A stretch of 42,496 bases of DNA from Spirochaetaceae bacterium (GTDB taxonomy: Bacteria; Spirochaetota; Spirochaetia; B11-G9), in the NCBI GenBank assembly GCA_015493635.1, contig WGCU01000047.1, positions 1 to 42,496 of the forward strand, in the 5' to 3' direction. Position numbers and translations under genes: made by a program. Below are positions 1 through 8,400 of this stretch, piece by piece (position 1 is the first letter of the stretch; each line of letters starts with the position of its first letter). A model generated the notes under the pieces. It was given only the letters and a program-made list of their open reading frames with translations, was not told the DNA's origin and did not search any database.

Positions 1-79
1 AAGGGCACCTTTTTTGTGGGGTAAATATTACAAATTTTTGGCTTTTAGATGCTCTAGAGCCTCTTCAGGGCATTCTCTC

Positions 80-101
80 GGGGTAAAATATTTTTGACCC
101 C
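80..101 (+). terminator. weak hairpin, possible terminator from the left
   Basis: A five-base stem (GGGGT at 80-84, ACCCC at 97-101) is followed on the plus strand by a T-rich stretch. It could end a rightward transcript entering the window. On the minus strand it lacks a T-tract, so it is a poor terminator for the leftward gene that ends at 197. Bases 1-196 otherwise hold nothing I can assign. Confidence 0.25.
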
Positions 102-196
102 TTTGTTATTTTCTCTCAGTATAGTAAGTTGGGGTACTTCGCAAAAAGCTCATTTTCCATCTTCATTAATGATGATGCTCCGGGGGCTGCAGACAG

Positions 197-2902
197 TCAG
201 ATAATCAGTACGTACCCTTTATCACCATTTACACGCAATTTCTGACCGGTTTGAATGATCGTTGTAACATCAGGAAGAGAAACAACAGCGGGAATACCAT
301 ATTCCCGGGCAATCACCGAACCGTGCGTCATCTTTCCTCCCACCTCAATAACAACAGCAGCGGCATTGATAAAAAGCGGAGTCCAGGCAGGATCAGTAAA
401 GGGAGCAACGAGTATTTCGCCGGGAAGTAATGATTCTGATTCCGGGTCCCGGATTACCCGTGCTTTCCCTTCCGCAATACCGGCAGAAACACCGGCACCA
501 ATCAGAGCCTCCGGAGGAAAACCTTCTGTCGCGTACGAAGGCCGGGGAATGGTCCCGTCACCAAGTATAACCCGGGGAGGATCAAGTGTCATGGAATCTT
601 CAAAACGTTTTTTTCTTTCTGCAATTTTTTCATTAAGAAGGGCTGTTTCTTTACCGGATAACAAACCGTTACGCTCTATAGTATGCTCAAGTTCCAGCAG
701 CTCGTTATATTCAAGAAACCAGACAGAATCTCTTTCGGAAAGTATCCCTTTTGAAATAAACTCATCGGCTGTAGTCAGTATCTGACGGCGCATGGTATCA
801 AATAACCGCATAAGATAATATTTTCCGTGTTCCCGCAGGGGCATGTATCCCCGGTAAAGGGAAAGCAGTTTTTTTATCCGCCTCTCCCGCCTCATACCTG
901 CAAACTGCGGAGCTGACTGACGGGCTTTACTACAAAGAAAGGATGCTGCCTCTTCAGCTTTTGCGGTGAGAGACTCAAAATGACGGCGGTGGGAACCCTT
1001 TTCATCCCGGGAAACCTGGCTGAGCAGCATGGTAACAAATGAACCGGGACTGTCTTTCCAGCGCTTGTTCCGTATATCGAATTCTCCCATTCCCCGCATT
1101 CCGAAACGTTTCATAAAACGGTCCCAGTAACGGTAGAACAGCTGGGAACCTTCAATTTCCCTTCCCTCCTTGATACGTTCCGGAGTTACCGGCCCGCTTT
1201 TAAACAACGCAACCAACAGAGGATTATCAGACAGAAGGTTCGCCAAATCCCCCGTTTCAAGATCCATAGTCGTTGTAATGTTCCCCACCAGCCCCCGTTC
1301 AACCGCACGGAGGGATTCTTCTACATCCCCGCCGGAAGTCCATTCTTTCATGTATTTATTGATAAACTTCCAGGAAACAAGGGCCGGAAGTATCGATCCA
1401 AGAAGAGGATAGACTTTTTCAACATAGTTCTCGGTATAATCCCGTAAAAGGATCAATCTCTCATACAAAGAAGCTACAGAGCTGCACCTGGTTTCCAGAA
1501 GAGATAGTGACTCTTCCAGATCTCCGGTTACTTTTGCAGCTCTTTCCACAGGACCAACAGCAAAGTATCCTTTTATTATTTCCGGTACCATTTTCAGAAT
1601 TATTGCGAGCAGCGGCCGGAACCTGATCTTCTTTTCGCTCCTTCGTATAGCATCAAGAACCTCCGGCTTCGACAACGCTTCCTGCACACCCCGCCCAAGG
1701 AGCGGATCAATTCCTTCCAGAATGGATGGATACCTTTTCCGTAAAAATTTTCGGGATAAAAGCGGGGTAATGTCTGTGTAGATTCTTTCTCCGACTTCAG
1801 TGATATAGGGATTATACATGCCGGGAACTTTCGGGCGGCCGAAAGGAAGAAACAGCTTTATAACAGACCGTCCCATAGGACTTATGGGAGCAGTCATAAC
1901 CTGTACATGGCCGAGACTGATGAATATACGGTGATCCTTCCTCCCGCGGGGAGAATGGGGGAGCGGGAATAGGGTTGTTACCGGCCGTGCCTGAAGAAGA
2001 TAAAACCGGTTATGCTCCATCCCCCACTCTATATCCTGGGGAGATTGAAAATGATCTTCCACCCTGCAGGCAAGAGTACATAGCTCCTTTATCTGTGAAT
2101 CAGACAACACCCGGGAAAGGGCCTTTTCTTTATCAAGAGTTATCTTCTGTGTTCCGCCTTGCCGGTCGGTATACAGTGCAATCTTTTTCTCTTTTACATC
2201 CACCGACAAAAGATCACACCTTTTTTTGTCCACCGTATAGCTGTCCGGATTGATCAAACCAGAAACAAGCGTTTCCCCAAGGCCGAATCCCGCGTCTATG
2301 GTTATGATGTTCCTGCTCCCCGAAAGGGGGTCCGCGGTAAAGAGGATTCCTGACGCATCGGCTGCAATCATTTTTTGAACAACAACGGCAAGTTTTACAT
2401 CTTTCTGTGAAAATCCGTTTTTATGCCTGTACATCACCGCCCGTTCGGTAAAGAGTGAAGCCCAGCATTTCTGTATGTTTTTTTCAAGAGCGTCACGTCC
2501 CTTGATATTGAGGTACGTATCCTGCTACCCGGCAAAAGAAAACCCCGGAAGATCTTCCGCTGTTGCGCTGGACCGGACTGCGTAATACTCATCCAGACCA
2601 GTCTCCTGCAGCACCGCTTCCAATGCCTGGGATACTTCTACAGGGAAGGGGGCTTCCCGGAGGATATGCCGATATCTTGAGCTTAGTTCCCTGATATGGT
2701 TTTCTTCACCGGTAAAATCCGGTTTTTCGGGAATACCCCTCAGAAATAAATCCCATGCTGCCGTTGTTATACAAAAACCCTCAGGTACGGGGAATCCCGT
2801 CTGTGCAAGCTCTCCAAGGTTTGCCCCTTTACCTCCTGTTATGGAAATCATTGACGCGTCCGCTTCGCTTATTTTCAGTATCAGGCTGTTTTTAGTTTTC
2901 AT
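197..2902 (-). pseudogene. rifampicin-phosphotransferase-like gene with in-frame amber codon
   Basis: Conceptual 901-residue protein read leftward from ATG 2900-2902. The order is an ATP-grasp domain of the PEP synthase/PPDK type (GGKGANLGEL near residue 24, RSSATAEDLPGFSFAG at 110-125), a long central segment with SLGHVQVMTAPISPMG, and a terminal phosphohistidine domain (GGKMTHGSVIAREYG, His about 860). There is no C-terminal PEP-binding barrel, so the layout matches rifampicin phosphotransferase and YvkC-like proteins rather than PEP synthase. Codon 126 is TAG (2525-2527), where the family has Gln (SFAGQQDTYLN); the frame then stays open to 197 with intact sequence (QDTYLNIKGRDALEKN). A single CAG-to-TAG change explains it. 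The rest shows no decay, so the lesion is recent, a sequencing error, or an amber codon that is suppressed. It starts 3 bases after the nuclease stop, so the two are probably cotranscribed. Confidence 0.8.
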
Positions 2903-2905
2903 AAT

Positions 2906-3655
2906 TCACTCTTTTGGAAAATCCCAAAGGGAAAGATTTATACGGGATTCGATTTTTTCCTCTTCAGGATCGGGTAATTTCGGAAAAAAATCCAGTCCGG
3001 TAACTTTTTCCACCTTATCAATAGTAACCGCGTAATCCTCGACCGGATCATCACATTTTTTGTTCGGTATGAGAAACCCTATCCCCTTCAGTACCGGTTC
3101 GGTATCATCCAGGAGCACCTTGTAGTAGTATTCAGGAACCGCCACCTTATCCTTGCCTATGGTGGGATAATACTTTTTGTTCAATACCGGTCCCGTAACA
3201 ATATAGAGGGAACCATTCTCTTCCGCCCACCTGCGTACCAATGTTTCCAGCTCTTTCCAGATACCCCGGTTAAAACCGGGCCGTTGAGGGCTCATGTTGC
3301 TCATAAAAAATGACTCATCCATCGCCTTTGCAGAGAACTTCATATCCCCTGCCGGAGCAAGGTGCCCCCGGTCAAAACCGGAGCGCCTGTAATCGGAAAG
3401 ATCTGCCGACCCTGTCATAACAAAAGGGTCCTCCCTGAAATCATCCTTCCGCTTTACCCTGCCATCAGCCTCTTTTTTTGTCAGCTCGTAAGCCACCCAG
3501 TCAGCCTGCTCATAGCGCTCATCATACTGCAGAGTGTAATTTGTATGCGCTACAACAGCAGAGGGATTCGTTATTTTCGGTATTTCCAAACCGTCAGGGG
3601 TCTGGTGGAACAGAGAGAGAATAATCAGCAGAAGGGATTGAATAAGATGACTCAT
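2906..3655 (-). CDS. secreted DNA/RNA non-specific endonuclease (NUC1 family)
   Basis: About 249 residues from ATG 3653-3655. This start gives a clean signal peptide (MSHLIQSLLLIILSLF); a longer reading from a GTG at 3707-3709 is possible but would bury it. The protein is expected to be exported and to cut nucleic acids with a metal-bound His mechanism. The beta-beta-alpha-metal signature is visible: DRGH at 95-98 with catalytic His98, NMSPQ at 120-124, Asn129 and Glu135 in the NRGIWKELE helix that binds the metal. The length suits the family. The preceding PAVVAHTNYTLQYDERYEQADWVAYEL-type region is typical of bacterial NUC1 proteins. No immunity gene is adjacent, which fits a scavenging nuclease for the periplasm or exterior. 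It runs into the phosphotransferase-like gene downstream. Confidence 0.88.
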   Translation of the reverse strand: MSHLIQSLLLIILSLFHQTPDGLEIPKITNPSAVVAHTNYTLQYDERYEQADWVAYELTKKEADGRVKRKDDFREDPFVMTGSADLSDYRRSGFDRGHLAPAGDMKFSAKAMDESFFMSNMSPQRPGFNRGIWKELETLVRRWAEENGSLYIVTGPVLNKKYYPTIGKDKVAVPEYYYKVLLDDTEPVLKGIGFLIPNKKCDDPVEDYAVTIDKVEKVTGLDFFPKLPDPEEEKIESRINLSLWDFPKE

Positions 3656-3726
3656 ACTGTTTTTGTATACAACTATCACCGTTGTTGCAAGGGGCCCGCC
3701 TGATTTCACTCATTTTTACATCTGCA

Positions 3727-3755
3727 TTGATGGAACCGGTCCTTTTCTATAGAAT
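3727..3755 (+). promoter_or_regulatory. promoter for the PLP enzyme-mtnP operon
   Basis: TTGATG (3727-3732), 17 bases, TAGAAT (3750-3755), followed by a strong GAGGAGG ribosome site at about 3778-3785 and ATG 3791. No SAM riboswitch or S-box is seen between promoter and start. Confidence 0.5.
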
Positions 3756-3790
3756 ACCCGTGTACAGAATCTGTACGAGAGGAGGTACCT

Positions 3791-4969
3791 ATGCGCTTCA
3801 ACACCCTTGCAATCCATGGGAAAGACCATAAAAGAAACGCAGAAAACGCGTTGAATCCGCCGATTTATCAGACATCAACCTTTGTTTTCAATGATATTGA
3901 TCATGTCGAGGCGGTTATGTCCTTTAAAAGCGATGACTATGTCTATACAAGGGGGAACAACCCCACTTTACGGCTTTTTGAGAACAGAATGGCAGCTCTC
4001 GAGCATGGGAACGGGGCCGTGGCATTCGCCTCGGGAATGGCTGCCATCAGTTCGGTACTTTTCTCTTTTCTGAAACCGGGTGATAACGTCATTATCCACA
4101 GAACGATCTATGGTTCTTCCTACAGTGTGGCGACAAAACTTCTGCCGAGATATAATATTTCGTATACAAGTGTTGATCTAAGCATTCCGGAAAACTTTGA
4201 AAGGGCTCTTAAAGAGTCTGCGGATACACTGAAGGTAGTGTATTTTGAATCACCAAGCAACCCGAACCTTTCCATTGTTGATATCCGGAAAATCTCGGAG
4301 ATTGCTCATGAAAATGGAATAAAGGTTGTTATAGACAATACGTTTGCTACCCCTTTTTTTCAGCAGCCCCTAGATGCAGGAGCCGATGTTGTGGTTCACA
4401 GTGCAACAAAGTACATCAGCGGCCACGGTGATGTCATTGCCGGGGTGGCTGTTTCAAAAGATGACGCGTATATTCAGCGGCTGAAATTCGATTACATGGC
4501 GGAGTTCGGCGGAGTTTTAAGCCCCTTTAACGCGTGGCTCCTTCTGCGGGGATTAAAAACGCTGGGAGTACGTATGCGCCAGCATGAGAAAAATGCTCTG
4601 GCGGCAGCTGAATATCTTGAAAATCATCCGGCAGTTACCCGGGTTATGTATCCGGGACTCCCCTCCTTCAACGGATATGAAACAGCCAGGCACCAGATGA
4701 GCGGGTTCGGTGCCATGATAAGTTTTGAGGTTCAGGGAGGACTGGAAGCTGCCAAAAAAGTAATAAACAGCCTCAAGCTGATACAGATTGCCGTAAGCCT
4801 CGGTGACTGCGAGTCCCTGATGGAACTTCCGGCGGCCATGACCCACCGGGGATACGACAGGGAGAAATTGGCGGAATTCGGGCTTTCGGAAAGCATGCTG
4901 CGGATTTCTGTAGGGCTGGAGGATGTTGAAGATATTATTGAAGACCTGAAACAGGCATTGGAGAAATAA
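3791..4969 (+). CDS. trans-sulfuration PLP enzyme (methionine gamma-lyase or homoserine sulfhydrylase type)
   Basis: 392 residues, fold-type I PLP enzyme of the Cys/Met metabolism family. Visible: YTRGNNPT (52-59), Asp182 in DNTFATP, and the PLP-binding Lys207 in SATKYISGHGD. Length and motifs fit methionine gamma-lyase, cystathionine lyase/synthase or O-acylhomoserine sulfhydrylase. In Pseudomonas methionine gamma-lyase the active-site Cys follows Tyr-Gly; here the equivalent YGSS has Ser109, so strict methionine gamma-lyase activity is uncertain. The stop codon overlaps the start of mtnP (TAATG). That pairing suggests a job in the methylthio cycle: either releasing methanethiol from methionine, or, in the sulfhydrylase direction, recapturing methanethiol into methionine. 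Which of these it does cannot be told from the sequence alone. Confidence 0.85.
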   Translation: MRFNTLAIHGKDHKRNAENALNPPIYQTSTFVFNDIDHVEAVMSFKSDDYVYTRGNNPTLRLFENRMAALEHGNGAVAFASGMAAISSVLFSFLKPGDNVIIHRTIYGSSYSVATKLLPRYNISYTSVDLSIPENFERALKESADTLKVVYFESPSNPNLSIVDIRKISEIAHENGIKVVIDNTFATPFFQQPLDAGADVVVHSATKYISGHGDVIAGVAVSKDDAYIQRLKFDYMAEFGGVLSPFNAWLLLRGLKTLGVRMRQHEKNALAAAEYLENHPAVTRVMYPGLPSFNGYETARHQMSGFGAMISFEVQGGLEAAKKVINSLKLIQIAVSLGDCESLMELPAAMTHRGYDREKLAEFGLSESMLRISVGLEDVEDIIEDLKQALEK

Positions 4970-5739
4970 TGATGAGAAGAGCAATAATCGGCGGGACCGG
5001 CGTTTACGGTATAAAAGGCCCGTCAGTCTCCCAAAAAGTATCAACACCCTTTGGGGAAGTAACCGTTGATATTGTAACAAGCGAAGGTACAGAAATAGTA
5101 TTTCTCCCCCGTCACGGCAAGGATCACAGTGTCCCTCCTCATTTAATCAACTACCGGGCAAACATGGCAGCATTGAAACAGCTTGAGGTTACTTATGTAT
5201 ATGCCACTGGTGCTGTGGGTTCCTGCAATACATCCTACGCGCCCGGCGATGTTGTTCTTCTGACAGACTTCCTTGACTTTACCAAAATGAGAATTAGCAC
5301 CTTTCACGACGGCAAAACCGGGGTTAAACATACTGATATGTCCGATCCCTACTGCAGCAATCTCCGTAGACTTCTCATGGAAAAAGCGGGTCAGGCAGGT
5401 ATTCCTTTTGCGGGAGAAGCCGTCTATGTCTGTACCGAAGGCCCCCGGTTTGAAACAGCCGCTGAAATTAAAATGTATCAGGCCATGAGCGGAGACGTTG
5501 TCGGGATGACCAACGTCCCGGAAGTTGTTCTGGCAAAAGAATTGGGAATGTGCTATGCGGCTGCGGGTATCATTACCAACTGGTGTACAGGAATAAAAAA
5601 GGAGGCAATTGCCATGCACGACATAAAAGCATCCATGGATAAAAACAGGCAAAACCTTACCGGCCTGTTTCTTGCCGTCCTTACGGGAAAACTTGACCAG
5701 AATCATTGTTCATGCGCTTCTGCTGTTATGGAGCTGTAG
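4969..5739 (+). CDS. mtnP: S-methyl-5'-thioadenosine/thioinosine phosphorylase (PNP family)
   Basis: 255-256 residues; ATG at 4969 overlaps the upstream stop, ATG 4972 is the alternative. It cleaves a 5'-methylthiopurine nucleoside with phosphate, giving methylthioribose 1-phosphate plus base, and so feeds MtnA without needing MtnK. Motifs: GGTGVYG (8-14), RHGKDHSVPP (48-57) for phosphate and sugar, TEGPRFET (156-163), GMTNVPE (179-185). In human MTAP the purine contact is Asp220 in a TDYD segment; here the segment is TNWCTG with Asn204, the residue type found in 6-oxopurine phosphorylases. Thioinosine or another 6-oxopurine nucleoside is therefore a real alternative to methylthioadenosine. 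It is translationally coupled to the PLP enzyme upstream and faces the ATPase at 5762 convergently with only a 22-base gap. Confidence 0.85.
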   Translation: MMRRAIIGGTGVYGIKGPSVSQKVSTPFGEVTVDIVTSEGTEIVFLPRHGKDHSVPPHLINYRANMAALKQLEVTYVYATGAVGSCNTSYAPGDVVLLTDFLDFTKMRISTFHDGKTGVKHTDMSDPYCSNLRRLLMEKAGQAGIPFAGEAVYVCTEGPRFETAAEIKMYQAMSGDVVGMTNVPEVVLAKELGMCYAAAGIITNWCTGIKKEAIAMHDIKASMDKNRQNLTGLFLAVLTGKLDQNHCSCASAVMEL

Positions 5740-5761
5740 ATGTCCCGGAGGCTCCATATAC

Positions 5762-6928
5762 TTATTCAGACGGCAGGAACAAACCGGAGATGTTTTTCCA
5801 GTTTAGTATAGTGGTATCCTTGTATTTATAGGTCTCTTCGCCGCCATAAATAAGAGATTTTAGAACAGTTCCGGTGTAAATTTTTTCAAAATATTTAAGA
5901 CCCTTGAGAAAATTTTCCTGAAAGGTAGCAGAAGATTTAATTTCAATTGCATCAGCTGATAAAGAATGTTCGATAAGGAGATCAACTTCATGTCCCTGAT
6001 AATCTCTGAAATAATACACATTATCAGGTATTCCATGGTGGTAATAATATTTATAGACTTCTGAAACGACATAGGATTCAAATACAGCTCCCCGGAGAGG
6101 ATGTGTAATAAGCTGCTGAGATTCTGTTATTCCAAGTAAGTAGCACAATAGACCGGAATCAAGGAAGTGAATTTTAGGAGCCTTGATTAATCGTTTATTC
6201 AGGTTTTTATAATACGGGGTAACTCTTTTTATAATGTAGTTTGCTTCAAGTATGGAAACCCAGCTGCGGATGGTATTATGACTGATGCCGCAATCATCGC
6301 TGATTGAGTTCATATTTAATATCTGACCGCTTCGGCCGGCAAGAATCTTTAGAAAATTACCAAAAAGAGAGAGATCTTTAACGTTAATCAGTTTCCTGAC
6401 ATCTCTTTCAAGATAGGTTGAAACATAAAATGACATGGCCTCTGTCGGATTAAGGTTTTTATCAAAAATTCCGGGATAAAAACCGGTATACAACAAATTA
6501 TATAGATCTGAAGGAGACGCGTTTTTATAAACTTCATCATAAGAGAAAGGAAGTAAGGTGACAATTGCTGTTCTTCCGGCGAGTGATTGTGAAAGCGTTT
6601 CCATCATTTCGAACTGCTGACTTCCTGTTAAAATGAACAATCCTTCGGTGTTTTTCTCATCTACAATAGTCTGAATATACGAAAAAAGATCAGGTGCTCT
6701 CTGAATTTCATCAATTACTGCTCCGTCAGGATAACGTGCCAAAAATCCCTTTGGATCCTGTATCGCCTGATTTCTGTTTTCAATATCTTCGAGGGAAACA
6801 TATTTTTTCTCCGGGAAAAGATTCTTGACAAGGGTTGTTTTCCCGGATTGTCTTGGACCTGTAACAGTAACGACAGGATATTGGCCGGCATAACGTTTTG
6901 TTTTATCTGCAATAGTACGGGGATACAT
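5762..6928 (-). CDS. intact AAA_14/DUF4143 ATPase
   Basis: 388 residues. N-terminal P-loop (GPRQSGKTTL, from residue 24), Walker B with the family hallmark VIDEIQRAP (71-79), sensor LTGSQQFEMM, then a winged-helix-like middle and a DUF4143 C-terminus ending in a nuclease-like EVDLLIE...AIEIKSS patch. This is a large family of prokaryotic ATPases, often in many copies per genome and of unknown cellular role; the C-terminal patch resembles PD-(D/E)XK nucleases but activity is unproven. It is the first of several copies in this patch. The annotated ATG (6926-6928) has no clear ribosome site, so the start is approximate. It is convergent with mtnP and not part of the salvage genes. Confidence 0.85.
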   Translation of the reverse strand: MYPRTIADKTKRYAGQYPVVTVTGPRQSGKTTLVKNLFPEKKYVSLEDIENRNQAIQDPKGFLARYPDGAVIDEIQRAPDLFSYIQTIVDEKNTEGLFILTGSQQFEMMETLSQSLAGRTAIVTLLPFSYDEVYKNASPSDLYNLLYTGFYPGIFDKNLNPTEAMSFYVSTYLERDVRKLINVKDLSLFGNFLKILAGRSGQILNMNSISDDCGISHNTIRSWVSILEANYIIKRVTPYYKNLNKRLIKAPKIHFLDSGLLCYLLGITESQQLITHPLRGAVFESYVVSEVYKYYYHHGIPDNVYYFRDYQGHEVDLLIEHSLSADAIEIKSSATFQENFLKGLKYFEKIYTGTVLKSLIYGGEETYKYKDTTILNWKNISGLFLPSE

Positions 6929-6933
6929 AGCTA

Positions 6934-6962
6934 ATTAGAGCAAATTTATAAAAATTTGTCAA
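6934..6962 (-). promoter_or_regulatory. promoter of the 5762-6928 ATPase with inverted repeat
   Basis: Read on the minus strand: TTGACA (6957-6962), 17 bases, TCTAAT (6934-6939). The spacer holds an inverted repeat with seven-base arms CAAATTT/AAATTTG (6941-6958), placed where a repressor would block the promoter. Confidence 0.5.
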
Positions 6963-6982
6963 TTGAATTGCCAATATTTAAA

Positions 6983-7141
6983 AGATAATTGGCACCGGAG
7001 AACAAGGCACGGGTATCAGGTTCATCACCCTTAAGCCGGAGAACTTCAGGATTACCGGTAAACAATTCTTTTAAAAGCGTAGTTTTGCCTGTTGTAACCG
7101 CTAAATACCCGGTTATTTTACGATTACAGCCGGTATTATGC
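6983..7141 (-). pseudogene. remnant of an AAA_14/DUF4143 ATPase (P-loop region)
   Basis: Leftward reading gives KITGYLAVTTGKTTLLKEL followed by TGNPEVLRLKGDEPDTRALFSGAN. This is the Walker A region and the LxGDEPDxRALL segment found just after it in this ATPase family. No start codon, Walker B or C-terminal part follows: the reading stops at the promoter region of the intact copy. I take it as a decayed second copy, perhaps the relic of an insertion or replacement event. Confidence 0.65.
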
Positions 7142-7203
7142 CGTTTTTCAAGATTTTTTCTATATTACCATTTCCGGAAATACGTATAAATCAGACTTCA
7201 TTC

Positions 7204-7237
7204 TTGACATATGTGTCGCAATATGCGACATTAGTAT
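7204..7237 (+). promoter_or_regulatory. higBA promoter and palindromic operator
   Basis: TTGACA at 7204-7209 is followed by a perfect inverted repeat, TGTCGC (7214-7219), AATAT, GCGACA (7225-7230), and a TAGTAT box at 7232-7237. The -35 to TAGTAT distance is 22 bases, too long for ideal sigma-70 use, so the exact -10 is unsure. A perfect palindrome just upstream of a toxin-antitoxin pair is the usual autorepression site for the antitoxin. Confidence 0.6.
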
Positions 7238-7249
7238 CAGGGAGTAGAT

Positions 7250-7549
7250 TTGAGGATCATAGCAAAGAAAACCTTGGTGAAATACGGAACAATATATGCC
7301 GATTCCCGTGCTTCTCTACGGGACTGGTACTTGGAAATGAAGCGTTGTACTGCAGCAAATCCTGCTGAACTTAGACAAACTTTTCCGACAGCTGATCCGG
7401 TGGGAAAGAGTAACAAACAAACTTGCTTCAATATTAAAGGTAATAACTACCGGCTTATTGTTCAGATAATCTACAAAGCGCAGCTTGTATATGTCAATGA
7501 GTTCTTGACCCATGCTGAGTATACCAGGAAATATTGTGGAGGGAAATAA
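7250..7549 (+). CDS. higB: HigB-type mRNA interferase toxin
   Basis: 99 residues starting at TTG 7250-7252, with GGGAG at 7240-7244 as ribosome site. Features of the HigB/RelE fold: an N-terminal helix with a W (SLRDWYLEMKR), a central basic strand (FNIKGNNYRLIVQIIY) and the C-terminal strand VYVNEFLTHAEYTRKY. The family cuts mRNA on the ribosome and is held inactive by the following antitoxin. The stop codon TAA (7547-7549) overlaps the higA ATG, giving the usual toxin-first HigBA order. The protein looks intact. Confidence 0.85.
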   Translation: MRIIAKKTLVKYGTIYADSRASLRDWYLEMKRCTAANPAELRQTFPTADPVGKSNKQTCFNIKGNNYRLIVQIIYKAQLVYVNEFLTHAEYTRKYCGGK

Positions 7550-7932
7550 TGACTTTAACTAAAGAAGTAGTCGAGTTTGCAAATGCTCTACACATTCAGG
7601 ATAATAATCACCTTAAGGAAATAATTGAAGAATCCCGTAAGATTGCTGAAAGAGTAGAAGCCGGTGACGATTCTCTCCTTCCTGTATTGGATATTCTTAT
7701 AGATGCAATCGAAGCCTATGAGGATGACAGCTTTAAGCTTCCGTCAGTATCTCCGGAAGAGATGATGAGATGGCTGATGGAGAAGAATCACCATAAGCAA
7801 ACTGATATGACAGATGTTGCACCCAGGACAGTAATCAATGAAATCCTTAATGGAAAGAGAAAACTAAACCGTTCACATATTGAACGACTTTGTGCAAAAT
7901 ACTCTGTAGACGCAAATTGGTTTTATTCTTAA
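7549..7932 (+). CDS. higA: HigA-type antitoxin with helix-turn-helix
   Basis: 127 residues from ATG 7549-7551, chosen because GGAGGG (7538-7543) sits at the right distance and the ATG overlaps the toxin stop; an upstream TTG at 7534 in the same frame is less likely. The C-terminal half is an XRE-type helix-turn-helix (KQTDMTDVAPRTVINEILNG then KRKLNRSHIERLCAKY), which should bind the palindrome at 7214-7230. The N-terminal half is acidic (VEAGDDSLLPVL...IEAYEDDS) and would neutralise HigB. Typical order and coupling for the pair. Confidence 0.85.
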   Translation: MTLTKEVVEFANALHIQDNNHLKEIIEESRKIAERVEAGDDSLLPVLDILIDAIEAYEDDSFKLPSVSPEEMMRWLMEKNHHKQTDMTDVAPRTVINEILNGKRKLNRSHIERLCAKYSVDANWFYS

Positions 7933-8395
7933 ACGAGTGAGTGGAGCGGAGAAACTTGTTGATCCTGTTTCCTTCTAAAACAACAGACCACACCACAAAT
8001 CCAGGAAAGTTGAATAATACAATACAAGTATACCATTTTCCGTCTCCAGGTCATGCACCAAAATGTATCTGCGAAATATTTTTTTAATAGAGTGGATTTC
8101 CTTGCCTGCCGGGACCCCATAGAAATAATGTTTTGTTCTCTGATAATTTAAGCAGACGTGTGTAATTCTGTGTCATAACATCAATATTTCATGTATATTT
8201 AGTTTTGTACACTAATATTACACAATCTAATAGTTACCAAAAACAGATTGATCCTTCAAAATAATATTGGTTCCGGGGTCGGAAAAGGCAGTAGATTGTA
8301 TTTGATCTGGATGCACTTACCAGACAAGAAAATTGTTTTTTATGATAACAGCCATTACAGTTGGCGTATTTCATGAAATATGCTATAACAGATAG
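7933..8395. other. gene-free stretch with decayed sequence
   Basis: There is no intact gene between higA and the ATPase pseudogene. It contains the minus-strand ATPase relic at 8040-8150 and the palindrome at 8378-8400; the AT-rich part between them shows nothing I can assign. Confidence 0.6.
8040..8150 (-). pseudogene. frameshifted relic of an AAA_14 ATPase N-terminus
   Basis: Three overlapping leftward frames together restore the family N-terminus: RLLKLSENKTLFLWGP in one frame, then RQARKSTLLKKYFADTFW in the next, then HDLET in the third. GPRQxGKSTLLK is the expected P-loop. At least two frameshifts and a damaged Walker A Gly mark it as dead. Confidence 0.6.
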
Positions 8396-8400
8396 CATAT
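8378..8400. repeat. 23-base palindromic site, copy 1
   Basis: Perfect eight-base arms ATATGCTA/TAGCATAT around TAACAGA, directly before the decayed ATPase reading frame at 8396. A near copy lies at 10263-10285. Probably the promoter or operator signature of this ATPase subfamily. Confidence 0.55.

Noticed and set aside
197-2902. Phosphoenolpyruvate synthase
   Set aside because: The phosphohistidine domain is C-terminal and no PEP/pyruvate-binding barrel follows; the middle segment resembles rifampicin phosphotransferase.
3656-3709. N-terminal extension of the endonuclease from a GTG
   Set aside because: It would place the signal peptide internally and has no convincing ribosome site.
3710-3790. 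SAM riboswitch before the PLP enzyme
   Set aside because: The leader is only a few dozen bases and lacks the S-box helices and conserved loops.
7929-8120. A 63-codon leftward gene after higA
   Set aside because: It is one frame of a frameshifted ATPase relic; the protein-like signal runs across three frames.
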